A DNA stretch of 64,000 bases from the NCBI GenBank assembly GCA_034414595.1, contig DAOULY010000016.1, positions 248,001-312,000 of the forward strand, read 5' to 3'. Of this stretch, positions 32,196 through 40,026 are shown in pieces. Position 1 is the stretch's first letter. Every line of letters starts with the position of its first letter. The notes beneath the pieces are model-generated. The model had not been told where the DNA came from and did not search any database. It saw only the letters and a program-made list of their open reading frames with translations. The position numbers and the translations under genes were made by a program. The DNA is from DAOULY01 sp034414595 (GTDB lineage: Bacteria; Chloroflexota; Dehalococcoidia; SZUA-161; JAUWZY01).

Positions 32196-34403
32196 ATGGG
32201 CCAAGAGGAAGTGAAGAGGGCACTCTGCTTTTACTGCAAGCCCCACTGCCAAGTCAACGTCCACGTCAAAGACGGCCGCTTAGTACGGGTACAGCCCTCG
32301 CCACACAAGGGATGTCGCGCTCCAATTGCTGTGGAGTGGTTCTATCACCCGGACCGGCTCAAGTTCCCACTGAAACGGGCTGGTGACAGAGGGCAGGGCA
32401 AATGGGAGCAAATCTCATGGGAACAGGCATTGGATGAGGTCGCGGCCAAATTGAAGGAGATCAAAGAAAAATATGGAGCCGAGGCCCTATCCGCGGGTGG
32501 GGGTACCAGTCGGACCTATGAGGAATTCCGGCAGCGATTTATGTATCTCTTCGGTAGCCCCAACGTGTCATGGGGCGGGCAGCAGTGTCATGGGAATTCA
32601 GCGGTTGTCTCTACTATGACCTATGGTTGGTTTCCCCACTGGACGTCAACCGAGAAGCTGGAGATGACCAAGTGTATTATGCTGATCGGCCGCAATCCGC
32701 CACCGAGCTTCCAACACACATGGGAGGGTATAGTCAAGGCCAAGGAAAAAGGGTCCAAGATCATTGTGGCCGATCCCAGGTATACGGAAACGGCCAAGAT
32801 CGCCGATATATTCCTCCAGCTCAGGCCAGGCACCGATTGTGCCCTGCTGTTGGCCATGCTAAACGTGGTAATAGATGAGGATCTCTATGATAAGGATTTC
32901 GTAGCCAACTGGTGTCATGGCTTTGACCAGCTGGCCCAGAGGGCCAAAGAGTATCCCCCGGAGAGGGTGGCTGAGATCACCTCGGTGCCCGCAGATAAGA
33001 TAAAAGCGGCAGCCAGGATGTTCGCTACTAATCGTCCCTCCTGTGCCATAGAGGGCATGGGAATAGCACAACAGTCCAATTCCACTCACGCCTTGCACGC
33101 CAAGTATAGTCTGTCGGCAATTGTCGGAAACATAGATGTTGAAGGTGGCGAGGAGCTACTGGGACCGGCTCCGTTCATAACTGAGCACGAGATCGAGGCA
33201 CCCGATCGGCTCTCTGAGGAACAGTGGAATAAAATGTTGGGTGGCGACCGATTCAGGCTCTACGCCTGGCCGGGATATAACCTGATCCAGAAGAACGTGG
33301 AGCGGGTCTGGGGGAAGCGGTGTGACATTGCCGGTCTTACCACAGCCGCTTCGGTTCCGGCTACATGGCTGGCCATGTCCTATGGTGAGCCCTACCCGGT
33401 GAAGGCCTTCATCACCGTGGCCGGTAACCAAATGCTTTCTCAAACCAATACCAAGCTCATATATAAGGCTCTGAAGAGCCTCGAGCTCTTGGTGGTGGTC
33501 GATTTCTTTATGACGCCACCTGCTGAAATTGCTGACTACGTCTTTCCTGCGGCGTCTTGGATGGAGCGGCCGCATCTGTTCAACTATCATAACGTCCATC
33601 CGGTTATCATAGGTGGAGAGCGAGCGGTGCCGGAGAGTATCCCTGGTGAATATGACCATAGGAACGACTACTATTTCTGGCGCGGCTTGGCATTGAGGCT
33701 TGGGCAGGCGGAGGACTGGCCCTGGGAGACTATGGAGGAGTACTACGACTATCGACTCAAGCCACTGGGCTATACTTTCCAAGAGTTCTTGGCCCAAGGA
33801 GGAATATACAACCCGCCGAGAAGGTTCAAGAAATACGAGCAAACCGGGTTTGGCACTCCCACGGGCAAAATCGAATTGTATTCTACAGTGATGGAGAAGC
33901 TGGGCTACGACCCCCTACCCCACCACAGGGAGCCCGCTGAGAGCCCTGTGAGTCAGCCAGAGCTGGCAAAGGAGTACCCGCTGATACTCACCACTGGAGG
34001 CCGATTCCTGCCTTTCTATCACTCCGAGTTCCGACAGATTGATACCTATCGCCGCAGGTATCCGTATCCCATCGTGGAAATACACCCGGAGACGGCGAAA
34101 AAGCTGGACATAGAGAATGGCGACTGGGTCTGGATCGAATCGCCACGAGGCCGGATAATGCAAAAGTGCAGCTATTTCGACGGACTGGACCCGGGGGTGG
34201 TCCATGCTCAACACGGATGGTGGTATCCCGAGCTGCCGGGAGAGGAACCGTGGTTACATGGGGTCTGGATCTCCAATGTGAATGTGCTCACCAGTAGCGA
34301 CCTCGATCATCTTGACCAGCCTATCGGCACCTGGCCATTCAAGAATCTTTTGTGCAAGGTCTACAAGGTCAAGAGATATGGAGAAAGCCCTCCCATACCA
34401 TAA
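32196..34403 (+). CDS. W/Mo bis-MGD enzyme of the DMSO reductase superfamily, acetylene hydratase-like
   Basis: 735 residues. N-terminal [4Fe-4S] site Cys11, Cys14, Cys18 and Cys40. Cys131 in GGQQCHGN is the probable metal ligand. Later blocks IIVADPRYTETAKIADIFLQLRPGTD, LYDKDFVANWC and GTPTGKIELYS follow acetylene hydratase of Pelobacter acetylenicus closely in order. However the Asp directly after the second Fe-S cysteine, proposed as the catalytic acid of acetylene hydratase, is Lys15 here (CFYCKPHC). So the fold and cofactor are shared but acetylene hydration is unlikely. No Tat signal peptide, thus cytoplasmic. GAGGAGG precedes the ATG. mobA, moeA and mobB at 56.8-59.3 kb could supply its cofactor. 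Confidence 0.85.
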   Translation: MGQEEVKRALCFYCKPHCQVNVHVKDGRLVRVQPSPHKGCRAPIAVEWFYHPDRLKFPLKRAGDRGQGKWEQISWEQALDEVAAKLKEIKEKYGAEALSAGGGTSRTYEEFRQRFMYLFGSPNVSWGGQQCHGNSAVVSTMTYGWFPHWTSTEKLEMTKCIMLIGRNPPPSFQHTWEGIVKAKEKGSKIIVADPRYTETAKIADIFLQLRPGTDCALLLAMLNVVIDEDLYDKDFVANWCHGFDQLAQRAKEYPPERVAEITSVPADKIKAAARMFATNRPSCAIEGMGIAQQSNSTHALHAKYSLSAIVGNIDVEGGEELLGPAPFITEHEIEAPDRLSEEQWNKMLGGDRFRLYAWPGYNLIQKNVERVWGKRCDIAGLTTAASVPATWLAMSYGEPYPVKAFITVAGNQMLSQTNTKLIYKALKSLELLVVVDFFMTPPAEIADYVFPAASWMERPHLFNYHNVHPVIIGGERAVPESIPGEYDHRNDYYFWRGLALRLGQAEDWPWETMEEYYDYRLKPLGYTFQEFLAQGGIYNPPRRFKKYEQTGFGTPTGKIELYSTVMEKLGYDPLPHHREPAESPVSQPELAKEYPLILTTGGRFLPFYHSEFRQIDTYRRRYPYPIVEIHPETAKKLDIENGDWVWIESPRGRIMQKCSYFDGLDPGVVHAQHGWWYPELPGEEPWLHGVWISNVNVLTSSDLDHLDQPIGTWPFKNLLCKVYKVKRYGESPPIP

Positions 34404-34417
34404 TCTGCAAGTTTCCC

Positions 34418-34446
34418 TTGACAAATAGGTTGCCTCCTGCTATAAG
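34418..34446 (+). promoter_or_regulatory. Internal promoter before the PEP-mobile-domain gene
   Basis: Perfect TTGACA (34418-34423), 17-base spacer, TATAAG with a TGC extension (34438-34446). Start point near 34453, leader about 88 bases. It allows this gene to be transcribed separately from the carboxylase-like genes. Confidence 0.6.
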
Positions 34447-34540
34447 TTGTGATTAACAGTAGGCGAGAGGTGGAGGTGAGAGATGACGTAGCCTAAAAGG
34501 GTTCGGGGTCGAGAGCCAAAAAACTTAAAAGGAGGAGGAA

Positions 34541-36190
34541 ATGGCGTATGATATGCCTGCCTATGAGTTCAATGAACAGGAAGACCTAAAGAGATATGGT
34601 TGCTTGATATTGGGCAGTACGTGGTACCCACCGCCATGGGTCCCAGCTTTTGTCGATCTTTGGTTTAGCTACGGCCAATATGGCATGCAGTACGGCCCGG
34701 AGATGATCTCCGAGCCCACGGGTAAGGGTTGGGTGTGGAGGATCAATGGGGGGGCCTTTTTCCTGACGGTTAATAGGACTACCGAGGAAGAGCGCAAGGC
34801 GCGGGAGCCGATATGGCGAGAGCGGATGACTGAAGTGGTGAACAACCCCTGGTTCTGGTTACAGCACAGAGATAATTTAAAGGCGCTCCTGGAGCCGCTC
34901 GCTGCCTTTGACCCGGAGCAGGCCAACGACATCGACCTCACCAGTCACTTTCTGGACTGCTGGCACTCCACAAAACCGCAGGCTGAGTTCCACTTTCGCT
35001 CTATGTATGGCATCGGTCAGGGGCACAATCTTTTCCGCACCATGTGTCCGGAGGTGACCGGAATCAAGGTCACCGACCCCAAATATGCCACACTCATGAC
35101 CGGCTATGATAATGAGATCTTTCGAGCCAATAGGGAGTTGGCAGAGCTTGCTTCCCGTGCTCTGGAGATGAAGCTCGGAGATAATCTCAAGCTTCCTGAC
35201 GAACAGGTAATCCCGGCCATGGAGCAGAGTGAATCCGGAAGGAAGTGGCTCGAAGGACTTCGCGACTATCTCAGGCGCCGTGGTTTTCGCAAGAGACGGG
35301 CGCTGGAGATCGCTACTCCCACCTGGCTGGAGAAGCCGAGTCTGGCCATAGCCGAACTGAAGCGGATGGCGGCCATCGGCGGCGTCGATGCCCCGGGATT
35401 GCAGCGGGAGCGCCTGGCCAAGGAGAGGAAGGAGACGGAGAGGGAAGTCCTGGCTATGGTGCCGCAAGACCAACGAGAGTGGTTTGAGAAGCTGCTGCAG
35501 TGTACCCAGGCAGCTCATGTTTACAGTGAGGAGCACCAGTACTGGTGTGAGGACTTGCAGTTCTCGCTGGTGAGGCGGGCCGTTATTGAATTGGGCAAGA
35601 GGTTTGTGCAGGCCGGGGTTATGGACCATCATGAGGATGTACTCTACCTGCAGCACGGTGAAATGCTGGACGGGGCCATAACCAGACAGAAATCCAACTT
35701 GCGCCCGCTGGTGAAGAGACGCAAAGAGGAATATGACGGTTACCTGAAGCTTATAGAACAGATGCCCCCGTTCCTGGGCGACCCCAGCACCATACCTGAG
35801 ATGGTGGTAGCGGATTCGGTATTCTGTGTTGTGGCCGCGCCGCAGGTGGCCCAGCCAGAGGAGGTCGGGGCTGCCTTGGTCGGCGCTGCTGGAGCTCCTG
35901 GAGTAGCTGAGGGCATTGCTCATGTGATCATGACCGATGAACAGATGGACGAGATTCAGCCGGGTGAGATCTTGGTATCGCCCTATACCAGTCCCACCTG
36001 GACGCCGCTCTTCGGCATCATCAAGGCTGCGGTGACGGATGGAGGAGGATACCTAGCCCATGCCGCCATTGTGGGGCGAGAGTATGGCATCCCTGCCGTT
36101 GTCGGCACCCAGATGGCCACTAAGACGATCAAGACCGGGCAGAGGATAAGGGTGGACGGCAACCTGTTGCAGGTCCATATACTTGAGTGA
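34541..36190 (+). CDS. Protein with C-terminal PEP-utilizing (phosphohistidine swivelling) domain
   Basis: 549 residues. The last 100 form the PEP-utilizer mobile domain; the phosphoryl-accepting His507 is in GGGYLAHAAIVGREYGIPAVVG, just as in PEP synthase and pyruvate phosphate dikinase. The first 430 or so residues are unlike the PEP synthase ATP-grasp domain: a Trp-rich start (PPPWVPAFVDLWFSYGQ) and long charged helices. The C-terminal PEP/pyruvate barrel is missing. Phenylphosphate synthase PpsA has a comparable arrangement (mobile His domain, ATP-binding part on another chain). AAAGGAGGAGG is a strong ribosome site. A phosphoryl carrier for an unknown substrate, working with the upstream ATP-dependent carboxylase subunits, is inference. 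Confidence 0.75.
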   Translation: MAYDMPAYEFNEQEDLKRYGCLILGSTWYPPPWVPAFVDLWFSYGQYGMQYGPEMISEPTGKGWVWRINGGAFFLTVNRTTEEERKAREPIWRERMTEVVNNPWFWLQHRDNLKALLEPLAAFDPEQANDIDLTSHFLDCWHSTKPQAEFHFRSMYGIGQGHNLFRTMCPEVTGIKVTDPKYATLMTGYDNEIFRANRELAELASRALEMKLGDNLKLPDEQVIPAMEQSESGRKWLEGLRDYLRRRGFRKRRALEIATPTWLEKPSLAIAELKRMAAIGGVDAPGLQRERLAKERKETEREVLAMVPQDQREWFEKLLQCTQAAHVYSEEHQYWCEDLQFSLVRRAVIELGKRFVQAGVMDHHEDVLYLQHGEMLDGAITRQKSNLRPLVKRRKEEYDGYLKLIEQMPPFLGDPSTIPEMVVADSVFCVVAAPQVAQPEEVGAALVGAAGAPGVAEGIAHVIMTDEQMDEIQPGEILVSPYTSPTWTPLFGIIKAAVTDGGGYLAHAAIVGREYGIPAVVGTQMATKTIKTGQRIRVDGNLLQVHILE

Positions 36191-36283
36191 GGCACGTGGC
36201 ATAGTCACAGGTTGAAGTTCTGAGAAGGAAACAAACTGCGCTAATCAGAAAGGCCAATAGCGCGGGGATGTGAAGTCGGATGT

Positions 36284-36318
36284 CTCGTGGCTCTGGTGAG
36301 CTTCGCCAGAGCCACGAG
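36284..36318. terminator. Perfect 13-bp hairpin after the carboxylase-like cluster
   Basis: Arms CTCGTGGCTCTGG (36284-36296) and CCAGAGCCACGAG (36306-36318) are fully complementary with a nine-base loop. The T-run after it is poor (TTATAGTTG), but the position between the 36190 stop and the next promoter suits a terminator. Confidence 0.6.
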
Positions 36319-36324
36319 TTATAG

Positions 36325-36354
36325 TTGAAACTGCAGGCTACTGCTTGCTATAAT
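36325..36354 (+). promoter_or_regulatory. Promoter for comM/yifB
   Basis: TTGAAA (36325-36330), 18-base spacer, perfect TATAAT with TGC before it (36346-36354). Start point near 36361, 31 bases before the GTG. Confidence 0.6.
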
Positions 36355-36391
36355 CAGCCACAGTTAGACTACAAAGGACAGTTCGAATAGC

Positions 36392-37912
36392 GTGTTAGCC
36401 AAGGCAAAAAGCGCTGCTGTAGTTGGCCTTGATGCTCAGGGTGTGGAGGTAGAGGTCGATATTGCCAGTGGCTTGCCTGCCCTGACCATCGTTGGCCTGC
36501 CGGATACGGCAGTTCAGGAAGCACGGGAACGGGTCCGAGCTGCTATCAGGAACTCGGGATACACCTTCCCCCTGAAACGGATCACAGTCAATCTGGCTCC
36601 TGCCGACCTCAGGAAGGAAGGCCCGGCCTATGACCTCCCCATAGCTATAGGGATTCTTATTGGCTCAGGGCAAGTTGAGTTCGACACTTCTCAGGCCCTG
36701 TTCCTTGGCGAGCTATCCCTCGACGGTAGTTTGCGTCATACCCATGGTATCCTCTCTATGGTGGCCATGGCCCGGGAGCAAGGAATCTCCACCGTCTTTG
36801 TCCCCGCCAGCAATGCTAAAGAGGCCTCTTTGATCCAGGGAGTCAGTGTTATTCCTGTTGAGTTCCTGTCTCAGTTAGTGGCTCATCTTCAAGGCGAGGA
36901 GATAATCCCGGAGTACATTGGAGACGAGGCTTCAGAGGAAGCTGAGATGCTCTGGTCCGGCGTTGACCTGGCCCACATCAAGGGTCAAGAGCATGTCAAA
37001 AGGGCGCTGGAGGTAGCTGCTGCCGGCGGACACAATCTTATCATGAGTGGCCCTCCTGGTAGCGGCAAGACTTTACTGGCCCGGTCCCTGCCCTCGATCT
37101 TGCCCAAGATGAGCTCTGAGGAGGCTTTGGAGGTGACCAGGATTTACAGTGTGAGCGGGATCCTGCCTCCAGATACGCCGCTTATCAAGCAGCGGCCGTT
37201 TCGAGCGCCGCACTATACCATCTCACATGCTGGGCTTGTGGGTGGGGGTCGCTGGCCTAGGCCGGGAGAGATCAGCCTGAGCCACCGTGGCGTGCTGTTC
37301 CTCGATGAACTCCCCGAGTTCGGGCATGCCGACCTTGAAGTCCTGCGCCAGCCCATGGAAGACAAGGTGGTAACGATCAGCAGAGCTCAGGGCAGTGTGA
37401 CTTTTCCAGCAAACTTCATGTTGGTGGCAGCCATGAACCCGTGTCCTTGTGGCTTCTACGGCGATCCAGTGAAGGAGTGCACCTGCTCGCCAAGCCTTAT
37501 CTCACGTTACCAGAGGCGCATCAGCGGACCTTTGCTTGATCGTATTGATATCTTTGTTGAGGTGCCTCGCATCGAATATGAGAAGTTGGCTGATGAACGG
37601 CTGGGGGAGGGTTCGGAGGTAGTGCGGAGGAGGATCGAGGCAGCACGCCAGTTCCAGCGTGAGCGCTTCCAAGGGACAAATCTCGTCTGTAATGCCGACA
37701 TGACCCCTCTTGAGGTCAGGGAGTTCTGTCAGGCGGAGCCCGAGGCACAAGGGCTGCTGCGAGCGGCAATGAAGCAATTGTCCCTTTCTGCGCGGGCTTT
37801 CCATCGCATCTTGAAGCTGGCGCGAACTATCGCTGACCTCACTGGCGCTGGAACCATCGGCCCGAGCCACCTTGCTGAGGCCATTCAATATCGACCGAGA
37901 TTTGGGCAATAG
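36392..37912 (+). CDS. comM: YifB/ComM family Mg-chelatase-like AAA+ ATPase
   Basis: 506 residues, GTG start. N-terminal ChlI-like lid and Lon-like S5 fold (GLPDTAVQEARERVRAAIRNSGY), then the AAA+ module with Walker A GPPGSGKTLLAR near 227, Walker B VLFLDELPEF, the sensor AMNPCPCGFYGD with cysteine cluster, and the C-terminal ARAFHRILKLARTIADL. In ComM this hexameric helicase widens branch migration of transforming DNA; its role outside naturally competent bacteria is not established. No dprA or other competence genes follow. Confidence 0.93.
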   Translation: MLAKAKSAAVVGLDAQGVEVEVDIASGLPALTIVGLPDTAVQEARERVRAAIRNSGYTFPLKRITVNLAPADLRKEGPAYDLPIAIGILIGSGQVEFDTSQALFLGELSLDGSLRHTHGILSMVAMAREQGISTVFVPASNAKEASLIQGVSVIPVEFLSQLVAHLQGEEIIPEYIGDEASEEAEMLWSGVDLAHIKGQEHVKRALEVAAAGGHNLIMSGPPGSGKTLLARSLPSILPKMSSEEALEVTRIYSVSGILPPDTPLIKQRPFRAPHYTISHAGLVGGGRWPRPGEISLSHRGVLFLDELPEFGHADLEVLRQPMEDKVVTISRAQGSVTFPANFMLVAAMNPCPCGFYGDPVKECTCSPSLISRYQRRISGPLLDRIDIFVEVPRIEYEKLADERLGEGSEVVRRRIEAARQFQRERFQGTNLVCNADMTPLEVREFCQAEPEAQGLLRAAMKQLSLSARAFHRILKLARTIADLTGAGTIGPSHLAEAIQYRPRFGQ

Positions 37913-38000
37913 GAGTTTGGCTTTATCCTGTCGAGCGGTGTAAAATGGATGAGAAGGATATTGAACTCCTTTTACAATAGGGCGTTGCAGAGGAGGTGAA

Positions 38001-38180
38001 GTGCGCTGTTGCTATTGTGGTAACCACGGGCTTTCGCTGATTGAAGTCTGGGAAGATAAGAAAGGCGGTACCTGGCGCCGTTTTGGCTGCATGGCCTGCG
38101 GCCGCAAATTCGATGTGGCACAGAGTGGTAGACCAGCCCGGGAGCGAGATAGCAGACTAAGCAGATATGCCAGGAGATAA
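38001..38180 (+). CDS. Small zinc-ribbon protein resembling the NrdR N-terminal domain
   Basis: 59 residues, GTG start with AGGAGGTGAA directly before it, one of the strongest ribosome sites here. Starts RCCYCGNHGLSLIEVWEDKKGGTWRRFGCMACGRKF: two CxxC knuckles spaced as in the NrdR N-terminal zinc ribbon, including the R-RR-x-x-C-x-x-C block. The ATP-cone domain of NrdR is absent and the tail (RPARERDSRLSRYARR) is basic. It could be a stand-alone DNA-binding or adaptor ribbon. It precedes the PAC2 gene by 23 bases. Confidence 0.6.
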   Translation: MRCCYCGNHGLSLIEVWEDKKGGTWRRFGCMACGRKFDVAQSGRPARERDSRLSRYARR

Positions 38181-38203
38181 CGTCTCCCGTTCCAGGGCAG
38201 AGA

Positions 38204-38995
38204 GTGTGGGAGCCAATGGAAGGAATTGAGCTATATAAGAAGCCTGCCCTCAAGCACCCAATCATGGTGGCAGCTTGGCCTGGGATCAGCAATGTAGCCT
38301 TAAGAGCAACAAACTACCTCAAGGACAAGTTAGGCGCCAAGGAGTTCGGCAGCATTAAGCCTCACGGCTTTTTCAGTCCAGCCGGGGTTTTGGTTCAAGA
38401 TAACTTAGTTGGTGCTCCCGAATTCCCACAAAGTAAGTTCTATTATTGGAACAGCAAGGGTCTGGGAAACGACCTGATAATCTTCACCGGGGAGGCCCAG
38501 CCTGCGCTGAAACAATATGAGTTCGCCAATCTGGTATTGGATGTAGCCCAAAAATTCAAGGTGGAAAAGGTCTACACCTTCGCTGCTGCTATTGTGCACC
38601 AGCGGTCTGAGAAGGCAAGGGTTTGGGCTGCAGCTACCGATGCGAAATTAATCGAGGAGTTGAAGCGATACGATGTGGTGCTGAGGGGAGACTATCATGT
38701 CCGTGGTTTGAATGGTTTGTTGCTGGGGCTGGCAAAAGAGAGAGGCTTTGCCGGTATTTGCCTGCTCGGAGAAACACTACAGCAGTTTGCCGAGATGGAA
38801 AACCCTAAGGCTTCTCTGGCCGTGCTCCAGGTTTTGATCAAGATGTTAGAGATCGACGTTGACCTGAGCGAGCTTAGGGAAGAGGCTCATCGTGTTGAGG
38901 AGGAAATGGAGCGGATAGTCAAAGAGACCATGACCCAGTATATCGACCACTTCACCCAGCCAATTTGGGAACGAGAAGAAGACGAGGGCGAATAG
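38204..38995 (+). CDS. PAC2 family protein (proteasome assembly chaperone-like)
   Basis: 263 residues from GTG 38204 (ATG 38216 is the alternative). Typical blocks: MVAAWPGISNVALRATNYL, GEAQPALKQYEFANLVLDVA, YTFAAAIVHQR, and GRGLNGLLLGLAKERG-like RGLNGLLLGLA, ending in a helix. PAC2/COG2047-type proteins in bacteria and archaea resemble eukaryotic proteasome assembly chaperones and ATP-grasp-associated proteins; the function in bacteria without a known proteasome partner is not established. The C-terminal 40 residues form a charged helix (EEAHRVEEEMERIV). Confidence 0.83.
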   Translation: MWEPMEGIELYKKPALKHPIMVAAWPGISNVALRATNYLKDKLGAKEFGSIKPHGFFSPAGVLVQDNLVGAPEFPQSKFYYWNSKGLGNDLIIFTGEAQPALKQYEFANLVLDVAQKFKVEKVYTFAAAIVHQRSEKARVWAAATDAKLIEELKRYDVVLRGDYHVRGLNGLLLGLAKERGFAGICLLGETLQQFAEMENPKASLAVLQVLIKMLEIDVDLSELREEAHRVEEEMERIVKETMTQYIDHFTQPIWEREEDEGE

Positions 38996-38999
38996 CGCT

Positions 39000-39158
39000 C
39001 TACAGCACATCATCCACCCGAGGACACAAAGGATCAGGAGCCTCAATATCTCCGGTTATTACCGCCGACCGGGCAAAGCAGCCGTCTTTGCACTTCTCTA
39101 GAGGGCAGCTAACGCATGGCTGCCGAGGTTCTGGATTGGTTAATGAAGCGCGAGGCAA
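39000..39158 (-). CDS. Possible small cysteine-rich protein
   Basis: An open frame of 52 residues on the minus strand fills the gap between PAC2 and otsB, from a TTG at 39158 to TAG at 39000-39002. Its middle reads CVSCPLEKCKDGCFARSA, five cysteines in all counting one near the C-terminus (PLCPRVDDVL). The spacing would suit a zinc or Fe-S site. There is no ATG or GTG in frame and no Shine-Dalgarno before the TTG, so it may be a chance frame or a remnant. Confidence 0.25.
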   Translation of the reverse strand: MPRASLTNPEPRQPCVSCPLEKCKDGCFARSAVITGDIEAPDPLCPRVDDVL

Positions 39159-39165
39159 ATAGCTT

Positions 39166-40026
39166 ATGTCATATTTGTTCGATCACCTGGAGCAAGTTCG
39201 AGAGCTTCTGATTTTGTCTCCCTTCGGGCTTTTCACTGACCTCGATGGCACCATAAGCGAGACTGCATCTACGCCGCGACAAGCCCAGGTCTCTCCGACA
39301 TGCCGGGAACGCCTGAAGCAATTGGTGCAGCATCTTCCCCTAGTGGCCGTGGTTTCTGGCAGGCCTATTGTCGAGGCCAGGGAGATGATGGGTGTCGAGG
39401 GTCTGGTATACATCGGCAAACATGGGCTGGAGCTATGTCTAAGCGGCGATATCGAGATTTGGCCCGGTGCCGAGGCCTATCAGCCGAATATCAGCGCTGC
39501 GCTCAAGGATGTCATCGAGCATGTGAACATAGATGGCATTTACTTCGAGGATAAAGGTGTCACAGCCTCCATCCACTACCGCCGCTGCCCCGAACCGGAG
39601 GTCGCCAGGGACTTGGTCCTCAAGGCGATAGCAGGGTCCACCGCGGCCAAAGAGCTGAGAATACTCGAAGGACGGAAGGTGATCGACCTTCGCCCTCCAC
39701 TTGACGCCAGCAAGGGAATTGCTGTGCTGGAACTGGTGCGGAGGTGTCAGTTAAGGTCTGCTCTATATTTGGGGGACGACTTGACTGACGTGGATGTGTT
39801 CGTTGCTCTGCGCCACGGTCTCACTGAGCAGACTTTCCAGGGTCTCTCCATCGGGGTCATGGCTGCGGAGGCAACGCCGCTGGTAGCACAGGAAGCAGAC
39901 TTCACCGTCAGCGGGGTGGCTGAGGTAGAGCGCTTCCTCACCTGGCTGGTGGAAGCTATCCCTGGACCAAATCCTGGATGTCCCGGAACTGCTGATAGAG
40001 CCAGAGGGTCAGATCCTCGCTCCTGA
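39166..40026 (+). CDS. otsB: Trehalose-6-phosphate phosphatase
   Basis: 286 residues, HAD superfamily. Catalytic motif I LFTDLDGTISE with the nucleophile Asp25 and Asp27, motif II VVSGRP, the cap-domain segment LVYIGKHGLE, motif III DLRPPLDASKG and motif IV YLGDDLTDVDVF. Converts trehalose-6-phosphate to trehalose, a compatible solute. Runs convergently into otsA; the last 71 bases of the two reading frames overlap on opposite strands. Confidence 0.9.
   Translation: MSYLFDHLEQVRELLILSPFGLFTDLDGTISETASTPRQAQVSPTCRERLKQLVQHLPLVAVVSGRPIVEAREMMGVEGLVYIGKHGLELCLSGDIEIWPGAEAYQPNISAALKDVIEHVNIDGIYFEDKGVTASIHYRRCPEPEVARDLVLKAIAGSTAAKELRILEGRKVIDLRPPLDASKGIAVLELVRRCQLRSALYLGDDLTDVDVFVALRHGLTEQTFQGLSIGVMAAEATPLVAQEADFTVSGVAEVERFLTWLVEAIPGPNPGCPGTADRARGSDPRS

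Noticed and set aside
32196..34403. Naming the W/Mo enzyme acetylene hydratase
   Set aside because: The catalytic Asp of that enzyme is replaced by Lys, so the specific name is not justified.
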